From CAZSSM01 sp964609385 (lineage in GTDB: Bacteria > Planctomycetota > Planctomycetia > Isosphaerales > Isosphaeraceae), in assembly GCA_964609385.1 (NCBI GenBank), contig CAZSSM010000033.1, positions 1 through 64,000 on the forward strand: DNA of 64,000 nt. Direction: 5' to 3'. The notes beneath the pieces are model-generated. The model searched no databases, was not told the DNA's origin, and worked only from the letters and a program-made list of their open reading frames with translations. A program made the translations under genes and the position numbers. Each line of letters opens with the position of its first letter. The stretch's first letter is position 1. Below, piece by piece: positions 1-9,900 of this stretch.

Positions 1-1165
1 TCGCAGACTCTCGAATGCGGCTGATGCGATCGGGATCGGCCAGGCCGTCCAACAACGTGGTGTGGATCTCGGGATCGTGGGAGCCCAACAGCCCGAGGCT
101 CAAGGCTGCCGCAGCGCGGACACGGATCGTCTCGCTCGTCGAGCGCACCGTCTCGATCATCGTCTGGTAGACCTCAGACCGATCATCGCCGGAGAATCCC
201 AGCAGGAGCAACGCGAACTCGCGATTGTACCCCGAAGGATCGGTCTGAACCAGCCGCAAATAGACCGGAACCATCGCCTCGGCCACGTCGTTTCGGGCGA
301 GCAACTGCGAGTAGAGCACGCGGCGACGCGTCAGCTCGTCCCCATACCGGAGGACCGACAGAACGACCTCAGGGAGGACCCGGACGACCATGCTGAAGGC
401 CTGGAGGTCGGCCTGCTCGATCCGCGACCGCGCTGAGCCGTTCTCCAAACCGATCCGGAGTCGATCGAAGACCTCCTCGTCGGTTCCGAACTCCGTTTCG
501 GCCAGACAGTCCTGTTCCTCTTGGATCAGGATCAGGACCGCCTCGGCGGCAGCCCAGCAGACCGAGGCGTTGGCGTCGATTTGGACCGTCTCCAACAGCG
601 AAGGCACCGTCTGAGTCGGTTCGATCTCTAAGGTGGGGATCGACTTGGCCGCCAGTCGCCGGAGATCCTCGTCGAGGCTGCCCTCCAGAACGTCCAAGAG
701 GGTTTGGCCGATCCGAGTCGCCCATGCCTGGCTGGGGCTCCTCCGCGCCATCTGCACCAAGACGTTCAAAGCCTGGCGTCGGACTCGGAAATCGGGGTCC
801 TCGATGACTCCAAGGATCAATCGCTCGATCGTTGCGTCGACCTCGGGTCGGGTCGGGTCCGTCTTCATGATCCGGCCCAGGGCCACGATCGCCTGGTTGC
901 GGACCTGCGGATCCTGATCGTGATCTAACCGCTGGACCAGAGGGTCCAAGCCGATCCAGCCCTGTGTGCCCAGGGCGCCAAGATGTTGGGCGGCCTTGAA
1001 GCGATCCATGTCACCTCCGTGACGCAGACGCCAGACCATCCCCTCAGCCGAGGGATCGGACGATCGCACCAGTCGATCCCGTAACTCCCAACCCAGCAAC
1101 ACCACCAACGCACCGATCGCGATCAAGCCGATGATCCGGATCCCCCCCTTTTGGATCTGATGCAT
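1..1165 (-). CDS. HEAT-repeat protein with N-terminal membrane anchor (C-terminus outside window)
   Basis: The reverse strand is open from an ATG at 1165 down to position 1, so 388 codons are visible and the C-terminus is missing. After a short basic start there is one hydrophobic segment (about residues 9-22, IIGLIAIGALVVLLG), then a run of helical-pair repeats of the HEAT/PBS-lyase type, for example around QVRNQAIVALGRI, RVRRQALNVLVQM and RVRAAAALSLGLLGS. Such repeats usually form a protein-binding solenoid; the anchor would hold it at the inner membrane with the solenoid on one face. No catalytic motif is visible. It lies downstream of the GH38-like gene on the same strand after a 300-base gap. 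The family is common in planctomycetes, but I cannot assign a partner. Confidence 0.8.
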   Translation of the reverse strand, partial: MHQIQKGGIRIIGLIAIGALVVLLGWELRDRLVRSSDPSAEGMVWRLRHGGDMDRFKAAQHLGALGTQGWIGLDPLVQRLDHDQDPQVRNQAIVALGRIMKTDPTRPEVDATIERLILGVIEDPDFRVRRQALNVLVQMARRSPSQAWATRIGQTLLDVLEGSLDEDLRRLAAKSIPTLEIEPTQTVPSLLETVQIDANASVCWAAAEAVLILIQEEQDCLAETEFGTDEEVFDRLRIGLENGSARSRIEQADLQAFSMVVRVLPEVVLSVLRYGDELTRRRVLYSQLLARNDVAEAMVPVYLRLVQTDPSGYNREFALLLLGFSGDDRSEVYQTMIETVRSTSETIRVRAAAALSLGLLGSHDPEIHTTLLDGLADPDRISRIRESA

Positions 1166-1464
1166 CGCAGAACTCCCAAAGTCTTCTAACGCGTTGTTCA
1201 AATCACTCGTCCTTCGAACCAAATCGCCGGATCGGATGGGACACTACGAGTCGATCGAATCCCATTTCTTTTTGGATAGGATGAGGATGGACCGGGATCA
1301 ATCCGAAATCCATTCTCATCGATTCTCGGACGAAGCCCCACAATGGCTTGGGCTGGAGGAAACCCACACCAAAAGGCTGTGCCCTTGATAATTCATTGGA
1401 ACGGGAGCGAGTCACCAGGACGACTGGGGTCGATAACGAACTGAACGTCGAGAATCCACAGGGA

Positions 1465-4400
1465 TTATCCCAAGCGGACGGTCACTCGGGCCAATTCGTG
1501 TGGGGTCAAGTCGAGCACGACCGCGTCGCCATCGGTGGTCAAATCGACGATCCGTTGATCACGCAGATCGACCTGGCGGGCGGCTCGTGGTTTGAGGAAC
1601 AGACGAAGCCGAGTTCGGGCAGGGCGCCCAGCGGTCTCCAAAAGGTGAACGATCAGGCCCGGCCCGTCGTCCGAGTCGTTCGCTCCGATCGGCTCAAGGC
1701 GTGTCACGAGGACCGAACGGGGCTCGACCCGGAACAGCCAGCCAGCCGGTCCCAGGGCAGGAGGCCCGCCGCGCGTCGGAACAACCAACGCCTCCTGGAT
1801 CCGTTCCCGGGCCATCACACCAGGGTCCGGATCGTCGAGGACCACCCCGAGTTCGAACCGCCTGGCCGTCTCGGCCCCGGCAACCAACAACGTGTCCAGC
1901 ATCCGGAGCCCCTGGCGCTGATGGTGTGCCAGGCCACCGAAGAGCAGCGCCGAGCGACCGTCGGGGCCGCGAACCTCGAACCCCTCACTCGATTCAGGTC
2001 GCGCTGTGCGCGTCGGCCATGGGCTGTCGCATTGAAGCCGGCGGAGGTCCGACTCCGGATCGGACCAAGCCCATCGGCAACCGATCAGGTGGGCCCAAGG
2101 ATCAGCGTGTCGGGCACGATCGGCCCACTCCGGATCGATCTCCGAAAGTTGGATCTCCAGATCGAGCGTCGGCCGTTCGGCCCAGAGGCCGACCCGCTGG
2201 ACGTACCGGGCGATCGGCCGATCATCGGGTCCCAAGAGCGTACCGGTGCTCTGGATCCGGGCCAGGGCTGGGCCGGACTGCTCGACGACCAATCCGTCGC
2301 GAACCATCCGAGTCGTGGCCGGTTTGCCCTCCACATCAAACAGACCGGTGGCCACCAGTTGTTGGGCCATCCTCGGCTGCCGTTCGTCGACGCGACGAAC
2401 GGCGCGGAGCCCCCCAGTCTGGTCATCGACCTCGGCGACCAGGTAGCGGTTACGCACGGCCCGAACCTCGGCGCGGCTGGCCTCGACATCGCGCGGCTCG
2501 ACACCGCTCGACGGCCCCCCGCTCCGGCCAAACCAGGCGAACCCGTGTCCAGCCACCTCGACGACAGCCCAAGCCTGACCGTCGATCCCTTGGATGGCCA
2601 GTAGCGGCCCGCCCGGTTCGGGCAACGGTTCGGTCGGTTCGATCGGCAAACAGACCACAGCCCGACGATCCATTGGTGAGGGGTTGATGACCAGAAATCC
2701 CTCCTCCCCAGGGCCCGTCGTCCCATCGGCATCGACCGTTAAGCCCTCCGGTTCGCCTTCGTCCACGCCCTCGTTTTCGTCGCTGTTCCAAGGCTCGGTC
2801 GGGACTGGGCGACCTAACAAAGCCGGTGCCAAGGCCTGTGTCCACTGAGGGATCTGTCGATCCAGGTCAGCCGCCAATGTGTTCCAATCTGCCTCGGACC
2901 CGCCCTCCAGCCGCTCCTCGAACCGCTCGATCGGCGATCCATCACTGGAGTGTTCCTGGTCAGGGCTCTCGAGCTTTTCTGGGGCGTCCAGGCCGGGCAT
3001 GACCCCAACGAGACTCCGGAGCCAGAGCCAGGTATCCAACTGCGCTCGGATTCTCAGATGGTCGATCCGCGAGGAGATCGGCCGGGTTTCGCCCCTCGAG
3101 ACCGCTTGGCTCAGGTAGGGCGGCTCGTACTGATCGAGCGTGGGGCGGAACGTCTCATAGGGCCGCTCGGTCTGCTCGAAGTAGTCGTCGAGGGTCATCG
3201 GGACGGCCAGAGCCAAGCCACGCGGCATGGCACGTCGGAGATCCTCAAACCACGGACACGTCTGGTTGGGCCAATGGACCAGGCTGACCGTCGGCACCAT
3301 CTCGTCGCGGATCGCCTCGGCCAGGTGATGGGCCAGCCGGGCCAGGTCGGCGGGCCGATCGGCCGCCAGCGGCGGGCGGCACAACGCCTCCAGATTCGAA
3401 TGGTCGGGCGACTCCCAGAGCTGTTTGGCCTCGTGCGGGATCGGGAACTGACCGCCGTCCAGGGCCAGGTGCAGCGCGTAGCTCCAACCGGCCCGACGGG
3501 CCAGTTGCGGGACCATCGGCATCAAGGCGAAGCGTCGACGCGCCCATGTCCGGATCCGACCGAGGTTCAGCAAAGCCGACGTCCGCAGCGCACCGACCCG
3601 GTACTGCCAGATCAGCGACTCGATCGGCAAGAACGGCTCGTCGACCTCGTCGATGCTCCCGCCGGCGAACCCGACGGCCCCCTCTTGAAGCCCGGCTCGA
3701 ATCTGGCCGGGGAGCGTTGGGTCAGCCGCGACCAGATGCTCTAGCGTCCGCCAAGTGGCGATCAAGTTCACCGGCGCCGAGGGGCCGGATTGATCGAGCA
3801 TGGTCTGGAGATCGGCCACCGAGTGACTGGCATCGAGCAGCGCCAAATCGAGCAGGATCGGCTCCTCGTGATGCAGCCGCTTGCGGAGTTCGATCAAAGC
3901 GGCATGGGCCTCGTTCAGCCCTGCCTCAACTCCCGCCCAATCGCCAGCCACCCAAGCTCGGGCCGCCTCGAGGATCGCTCCCTCACCGGCCTGATCATCC
4001 CAGAGTCCATCGTGGTGGCCGAGGTGGCTCATGAGTTCCTGGATCATCCAACGAACCGTACCGAAGGTCAGGAACCGAGCCACCCAGCGATCCGACTCGG
4101 CCTCAACCTCCGGAGCATCCCGCGCGGGGTCGGGCCCCACCTCGAAGCGATCGCGAAGCCGGGCGATCAAGGCCTCGCGGTCACCACTGGCTTCGATCAG
4201 GACGGCTTGGGCCTCTTGGAGGGCGTCGCGGTCCTCGGGCAGCAGGTCGATCACTCGGGGCTCGGGAAGCAATCGGACCTCGTTCGGTTCTGGCGGCGGG
4301 GCTGTCTCTAGGGCGTGGAAGGCCGGCGGGCCATCGAACCGAGCCACGATCGCCGGATGGAACGCTGCCGAGGCGGTCGCCCAAACAGCCAGGGCCTGCG

Positions 4401-4779
4401 CGTCTTCCCAGTTCGGCGGAGGGCCACCTCCCTCATCGGGCAGGACCAAACAGACGATCCGGCGTCCCGACGACGCCCTATCCTTAGGTTCAGGTGTGGA
4501 ATGATCATGATCCTGCAACGAGCCCAAAGTCTCGTCGTTTACGCCCACATCGACGCTCTCGGACGTTTCTAGCGGCGGCTCATCTTGGCGTTGAACGCTC
4601 GGATCCTCGCCTGGATGCTGTCCGGACGTCGAATCGGGATCGGTCCCCTGTGCTGCGGGGACGTCGTTCGTCGGATCCGAAGGGCCTTGAAGGACTTGTT
4701 CTGCCGCCTCGTCCGTTGGGGAGGACTCAAGACCGGATTCGGGTCGGGTCGGCCGCTCGGGTTCGCTCTCTGCATTCAC
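1465..4779 (-). CDS. GH38 alpha-mannosidase-like large protein
   Basis: This is a protein of about 1,104 residues. Residues 1 to about 95 are acidic and proline-rich and probably disordered. The middle (about 110-640) resembles the GH38-type catalytic fold: conserved blocks read ESLIWQYRVG, ALMPMVPQLARRAGW and HLALDGGQFP, and a histidine/tryptophan-rich stretch VSLVHWPNQTCPWFEDL follows. The last 400 residues look like the C-terminal beta-sandwich of alpha-mannosidases, ending in a typical strand pattern (DLTPHELARVTVRLG). There is no signal peptide, so it is likely cytoplasmic. I chose the GTG at 4779 because AAGGTGG lies just upstream; an ATG at 4854 is in frame but would overlap the upstream gene and lacks a Shine-Dalgarno site. 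I could not verify the catalytic aspartates, so hydrolase activity is inferred from architecture only. Confidence 0.55.
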   Translation of the reverse strand: MNAESEPERPTRPESGLESSPTDEAAEQVLQGPSDPTNDVPAAQGTDPDSTSGQHPGEDPSVQRQDEPPLETSESVDVGVNDETLGSLQDHDHSTPEPKDRASSGRRIVCLVLPDEGGGPPPNWEDAQALAVWATASAAFHPAIVARFDGPPAFHALETAPPPEPNEVRLLPEPRVIDLLPEDRDALQEAQAVLIEASGDREALIARLRDRFEVGPDPARDAPEVEAESDRWVARFLTFGTVRWMIQELMSHLGHHDGLWDDQAGEGAILEAARAWVAGDWAGVEAGLNEAHAALIELRKRLHHEEPILLDLALLDASHSVADLQTMLDQSGPSAPVNLIATWRTLEHLVAADPTLPGQIRAGLQEGAVGFAGGSIDEVDEPFLPIESLIWQYRVGALRTSALLNLGRIRTWARRRFALMPMVPQLARRAGWSYALHLALDGGQFPIPHEAKQLWESPDHSNLEALCRPPLAADRPADLARLAHHLAEAIRDEMVPTVSLVHWPNQTCPWFEDLRRAMPRGLALAVPMTLDDYFEQTERPYETFRPTLDQYEPPYLSQAVSRGETRPISSRIDHLRIRAQLDTWLWLRSLVGVMPGLDAPEKLESPDQEHSSDGSPIERFEERLEGGSEADWNTLAADLDRQIPQWTQALAPALLGRPVPTEPWNSDENEGVDEGEPEGLTVDADGTTGPGEEGFLVINPSPMDRRAVVCLPIEPTEPLPEPGGPLLAIQGIDGQAWAVVEVAGHGFAWFGRSGGPSSGVEPRDVEASRAEVRAVRNRYLVAEVDDQTGGLRAVRRVDERQPRMAQQLVATGLFDVEGKPATTRMVRDGLVVEQSGPALARIQSTGTLLGPDDRPIARYVQRVGLWAERPTLDLEIQLSEIDPEWADRARHADPWAHLIGCRWAWSDPESDLRRLQCDSPWPTRTARPESSEGFEVRGPDGRSALLFGGLAHHQRQGLRMLDTLLVAGAETARRFELGVVLDDPDPGVMARERIQEALVVPTRGGPPALGPAGWLFRVEPRSVLVTRLEPIGANDSDDGPGLIVHLLETAGRPARTRLRLFLKPRAARQVDLRDQRIVDLTTDGDAVVLDLTPHELARVTVRLG

Positions 4780-4822
4780 GGGGACCACCTTGCACTTTGC
4801 GATCCAGGGAGGGCATTCGGGA

Positions 4823-5557
4823 TCAGTCCGACGGCCGATCGCCGTCCCGTTCATGCGGGTCGCGTTCTTGGGCGACGAGGCGCTCGAGTTGCTCGACGCG
4901 GCGGGTCAGTGCATCGAGTTGACCTCGGAGTTCCTCAACGAGCCCCTCGGAGGGGGGAGCTGGACCGACTGTTCGAACTGCCGTGCCGGCGCTCGAGGAG
5001 TAGCGTTCACGGAGTTTCTGCAGTTGGTCATGACCGACGAAGGTGTGCGTGACGACCACGCCCCGCTTCTGCTCGGGCGGCGTGAGGACCGCGACCAACC
5101 CTTTCTCCTGAAGAGCTCGGAGAAGCTCTTGGAGTGTGGCCTGGTCGGGGATCGGGTCCATCCGGCTGACCCGACTCCGCAAATCGCCCGTGGTTTGGGC
5201 GCCTCGAAGCAATAGCTCGGCCATCACGGCCAACTCGACCTTGGTCACGCCCATCCAATCATAAAGCAGGTGCCGCCACTTCTCGACACGGCCGCTGCCC
5301 TCCACTCGAACCACCGCTCCCAGAGCGATCAACTGGTCGAGGGTCTCCTCGACGTCCTCCGGATCGTACTGGACGACCGGATCGCGGTTCGACTTTTGAT
5401 TGCACCCCCCCACCAAGGCGGACAGGCTCATTGGATAAATGTCCGGGGTCGTCTTGGCCTTCTCGACGAGGACGCCGAGGACCCGGCATTGGCGGGCCTC
5501 CAGGATTGGCGTGACCGGATCGGACGCTCCGGAGTTTTGGGAGGCGGGTTCTGTCAT
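4823..5557 (-). CDS. UPF0502 (DUF480, YceH-like) protein
   Basis: A 244-residue protein (with this start) matching the YceH/UPF0502 family: the opening LEARQCRVLGVLVEKAKTTP, then YPMSLSALVGGCNQKSNRDP and YDWMGVTKVELAVMAELLLRG are the family's hallmark blocks. The fold is two tandem winged helices followed by a C-terminal coiled coil, which is visible here as a heptad-rich segment (LVEELRGQLDALTRRVEQLE). The biochemical role of the family is unknown. An upstream in-frame start at 5647 exists, but the residues before the ATG at 5557 are not conserved-looking. It is the first gene of a minus-strand run and is separated from the GH38-like gene by 43 bases, so co-transcription is plausible. Confidence 0.85.
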   Translation of the reverse strand: MTEPASQNSGASDPVTPILEARQCRVLGVLVEKAKTTPDIYPMSLSALVGGCNQKSNRDPVVQYDPEDVEETLDQLIALGAVVRVEGSGRVEKWRHLLYDWMGVTKVELAVMAELLLRGAQTTGDLRSRVSRMDPIPDQATLQELLRALQEKGLVAVLTPPEQKRGVVVTHTFVGHDQLQKLRERYSSSAGTAVRTVGPAPPSEGLVEELRGQLDALTRRVEQLERLVAQERDPHERDGDRPSD

Positions 5558-6336
5558 GACGGCGGACTCGGAAAGGACTGTAGAGCGCTGGGCCGAACCG
5601 ACCTGCACGGATCGGTGTTGAGTCGGTCCTCGACCGTTTGGGACCAATTCGGTTGAAAACCAACGCGATGGCTTGTTGTTCGGTGGTCGGGTCTCCGCAG
5701 TTTGCGATCATTCCATCCTAGCGAATCCCCGGTCCGATCGCGCTGATGGGACGAGTCAGACATCCTGGAGGCGATCGGACAAAAAAGTTTGGCAAACCAA
5801 ATGTGGCGGATTCGGACCGCGGTATTGGTTACTACTTAGGGATCATTCCCACCTGAGATCCCATGATGGACCACTGTGTTTCGTTTACGAAAGGTTCCTC
5901 CGCCATAGGGCGCGGAAGGCTTAAGACAATCCTCTCCCACTCTGCCCGCAACCCCAGCAATGCAGTGAGACCGAGCCCGACGAGGATCGGTCGCCCTGTC
6001 CCATATGGATCAATTGGATCAATCTCCGAGCAGTCTAGGCGTTCGGCCTTGATCTAAGTGAGTGAATTGGTGGACTACGACGTGGCGAGTGAACACGATA
6101 AGATGAATGTCCTGGTGAGCGAGACGGCCTGGCGACTCACCCCTCTCGTGAGCCCATCGCCTCGACCTGGCCGTCGCAATGATCCGACTCGCGTCCTCGG
6201 GTCTCTGATCCGCCTGGATCGCGAGACGATCGGTTTTCCAGGGCTCTCCACTCGTCTCACGCGTTCGATCGGTACCTTCAGCTTCTTGCCTGAAGAATCG
6301 CTGCGATGGTACCTGATCCTCAGCCACGGTTCCTCG
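5558..6336 (+). other. Divergent intergenic region
   Basis: About 780 bases separate the minus-strand YceH-like gene from the plus-strand sigma factor gene. Short open frames occur, including an in-frame upstream extension of the sigma gene from 6058, but their composition does not look coding. The region presumably holds both promoters; I cannot place them with confidence. One hairpin followed by a T-run on the reverse strand lies at 5781-5801. Confidence 0.5.
5781..5801 (-). terminator. Small hairpin plus T-run, reverse strand
   Basis: Read on the reverse strand, a 5-bp stem (TTTGG/CCAAA) with a 4-base loop is followed by C and then TTTTTT. The form is that of a short intrinsic terminator. 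No minus-strand gene ends here; it sits about 225 bases upstream of the YceH-like start codon, so it could be a leader attenuator or end an unannotated short transcript. The stem is short and AT-rich, hence low confidence. Confidence 0.3.
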
Positions 6337-6918
6337 ATGACAACGCGGAGCTCGGCCTCGTCCCAAGAACCGACCGACGCCTCGCTGGTCCAGCAAGTCC
6401 GGAGCGGCAGTGAGGAGGCCGCTGCGCAGTTGTATCGCCGCTACGTCAAACGGCTCCGAAGCTTAGTGCGTACTCATCATCATGGCCGGCTCCGTCAGCG
6501 CTTGGATGGCGAGGACATCGTCCAATCGGTTTTTGGTCGCTTCTTCCAGGCCGTTCGCAGCGACACCTACCATGCGCCGCGTGACGACGAACTCTGGAAC
6601 CTGCTGCTGGTCATTGCCAAGAACCGGATCCGAACCCAAGCCGCCTACCATCACGCTCAACGCCGGGACGTCCGTCAGACCGAGACCGAGCCGCAAGCCA
6701 ATGATGAAACCGCGACCGAGACGCACGATACGATCGGGCACCTGATCTTCCAGGAGATGTTGGAAACTCTTAGCCTGCAACAACGCCAAGCCCTGCAATT
6801 ACGGCTGGACGGATGTCGTGTGGCCGAAATTGCACAGCACATGGGTCGTTCCAAGCGCACCATTGAGCGGTTGCTCCAGGAATGTCGATACGCCTTCCAA
6901 CGACTCCAGGAGGCCTGA
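6337..6918 (+). CDS. ECF-type RNA polymerase sigma factor (module 1)
   Basis: A 193-residue extracytoplasmic-function sigma factor. Region 2 is seen around residues 25-75 (LYRRYVKRLRSLVR, LDGEDIVQSVFGRFFQ), where it binds core polymerase and the -10 element. Region 4, near the C-terminus (RQALQLRLDGCRVAEIAQHM, then GRSKRTIERLLQ), is the helix-turn-helix that reads the -35 element. An in-frame start at 6058 would add about 90 residues of unlike composition, so the ATG at 6337 is preferred. The gene ends six bases before the kinase gene at 6925, the usual planctomycete sigma-kinase arrangement. The kinase may control the sigma factor by phosphorylation (inference from known paired systems). Confidence 0.9.
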   Translation: MTTRSSASSQEPTDASLVQQVRSGSEEAAAQLYRRYVKRLRSLVRTHHHGRLRQRLDGEDIVQSVFGRFFQAVRSDTYHAPRDDELWNLLLVIAKNRIRTQAAYHHAQRRDVRQTETEPQANDETATETHDTIGHLIFQEMLETLSLQQRQALQLRLDGCRVAEIAQHMGRSKRTIERLLQECRYAFQRLQEA

Positions 6919-6924
6919 CCCATC

Positions 6925-9900
6925 ATGGAACTCCAGGACAAGACGATCGGCCAGGACGCGTGGCGGCTGGACGACTTCGTCCATCGCTTCGAGGCAAGCT
7001 ACCAGGTCGATCAACCCGTCTGCTTCGACGACTACCTGCCTCCAGCCGACGATGATCTCTATTTGCCGGTGCTCTGCGAACTGATCCGAATCGACCTGGA
7101 GTTTCGTTGGGAAGACGGGCAAGCCCCTGATTTGGTGGACGATTACCTCCGACGCTTCCCCCGACTGGTCTCGGACCCCAGCATGCTCCGGGCCATCGTC
7201 AACGAGGACGATCGGCTCCGTCAGCGCCGGGGGCGTCGACTCAACCCGTCGATCTATCGGAACCGGATCGGTGTCGAACCGGAGGATAACGGTTCGGTCT
7301 CGATCGCTTCGTCGATTCGTCAATTCCACCAAATCCTCCGCTTCGGGCATGAGGAGGATCCGGAGACGCTACCGACCCTTCGTGGTCGGCCACCTCTGGC
7401 CGCTCCGACAACCCAGCGCGGACCATTGACGAACTGGCCGCCCCTGGATCACGATTTCCACGGGTTTCACCTCATCGAAGAACTGGGCCGCGGCGCGTTC
7501 AGTCGCGTCTACCTAGCGCGGCAAGGCGACTTGGCCAATCGGCTGGTCGCCTTGAAGGTCACCACCGGCTCACCCCACGAGTCACAGGCTCTGGCCCGAC
7601 TCCAGCACACCCACATCGTCCCGATCTACTCGACCCAGCGGGCCGAGCCGTTCCAGATCCTCTGCATGCCCTACTTCGGGGCGACGACACTCGAAGATCT
7701 GCTCAAGTATCGTCGGCAGTTGCCCGGGCCGATCCGATCGGCCTCTTGGATCGCCAACCGCCTGGAGGCCAACCGGCCTCGCCATCTTGAGGCAACCGAT
7801 CCGACCAACGCGTCGAGCCTGCAACGTCTCCGCAATCGCAGCTACGAAGAAGCAGTGCTCCGGATCGGTCAGGCCTTGGCCGAGGGACTAGCCCATGCCC
7901 ACGCCAACGGCATCGTGCATCGCGACCTGAAACCCGCCAACGTGCTGATGACCGACGACGGGCAACCCATGCTGCTCGACTTCAACCTGTCGGTCCTGAT
8001 CACTCCGCATTCCGAGAGCGATGCGACCGTTGGTGGAACGCTCCCCTACATGGCCCCGGAGCACCTCGACGCCCTACAAGGCCGGACCCAACTCCTGGAT
8101 GCCCGCAGCGATCTCTACTCATTGGGCGTCTTGCTCTATGAATTGTTGATCGGCCAACGCCCCTTCCCCACCCGGGAGGTCCACCCCAACGCGCTAGCGA
8201 CCTCTCTGCTGCAGGACGGTCTAGGCGACGATGAGCTGGACAAACGTGAGAATCCAAAACACCGAAACAACGCGTCCTCCCAGACCCGACGCCTGAAACT
8301 CGCTTCGGACTCCATGGCCGGCCTGGAGCCGGGCCGGGCCGGCTCAAACGGCCGTCAGCCCCTCAGTCAGTTGATCACCGACCGACTCCGAGGCATCCCA
8401 CGGCTGTACTCGTTGGTCGAGGACCACGAACTCAGTCCAGCCCTGGCCTCAATCTTGATCCGTTGCCTCCAGCCGGAGCCCGCTCGACGTTACCGCTCGG
8501 CCGACGAGCTGGTCGACGATATCCGGCGGCACCTCGAAGACCGCCCGCTCCGATACGCGATCAACCCGTCTTGGAGCGAGCGGCTCTCGAAGTTCCGGCG
8601 CCGGCATCGCCGCATGATCCTACGGGCAGCAGTCCTCTTCATGGCGGCCCTCGCTCTCAGTTCGCTCGGCGCAGCACTGGCCTACCGCGACCATCTGAGC
8701 CGAGCTCAAATCGCGATTCAGGCCCCGGAGAAGGCCCAGCAGATCCGGAATCAAGTCCAATTGACACTCAGTTGCCTCTTCTCGCGAGGTGATGATCGAA
8801 GGCGTTACGGAGAGGGCTGGCGTGTCGCCGAAGAGGTCATCGACCAGATCCCAGCGGAAGATCCCCCCCCCTGGTTCGTCTTCCTTCCGGCTGAGGAACG
8901 TCGTCAACTCCTCCTCGAGATCGGAACGCTCTGCTACTTGCTGGCCGATCGCGACTTGCTCCTCATCAAAGAAGCTGAGCGTGATCCGCTCCCGATCAAT
9001 GAAGCCTCACAGTCAGATCCGACCGACACGCGATTCCTGGCCGAGCGGGCCTTGGAAGCTAACCGCCGTGCCGAGGTCTACTTCGAGACTCCACCACGAA
9101 TCCTCTGGCATCAGCGCGCTGAAATCCTCAGTCGTTTGGACCAGCCGGAGCAAGCCCACGCAGCTATTCTGCAAGCACAGGATACCGCCCCCAATATCGA
9201 CGGCCAAGATCTCATCGAAGCACTCGATTTGATCCATCGACGACAGTTCAACGACGCTCGCGTATTATTGAAAAACACACTCTTTGACCAGCCCAACGAT
9301 GTCACACTTCAATTCTTACTGGGAAGCTGTTACTATCAACTACAAATGCATTACGATGCCTTGTCCCGCTTCGAGACCTGTGAGTCGCTCGATCCAAATC
9401 AAGTTGTATTTAGGCTCAATAGCGCCTGGGCCTTGTTCCGGATGAAGGAATGGGATCGTGCCTTGAGCGGTTTCGACTGGGTCCTCGAACACCAACCCGG
9501 CCGCCCTGACGTGCTTATCGATCGAGCAGAAGTCCATCGATACAACGAACGCTATAAGGCTGCCCTGAAAGACCTTTCTAGCGCTCTGAAATCTCCGGAC
9601 TGCCCGATTACTGCCCACTTTCTCTTAGCACGCGTCTACCGAGCCTTGGGGATACCCGAAGAAGTCGACTACCACCTCGATCGCGGGTTGAAAAAAGAAC
9701 CTGTCAATGAACGCGATTGTGTGTCCCAAGGGTCGGCCCAGTTGCAGATCAACCAGGACGAGCAAGCCGCGCTCAATGCATTCCGGGAAGCGATCGATAT
9801 TAATCCCAGTTATATCCTTGCTCTCAACAACATTATTTATGTCCTTTCTGAACTACAAAATAATGATCAGGAAGCTTTGGAATACCTGAACCAAGTGATC

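Noticed and set aside
1348..2604. Plus-strand open frame of 418 codons
   Set aside because: Antisense to the GH38-like gene; low-complexity Arg/Pro/Gly composition and no motif.
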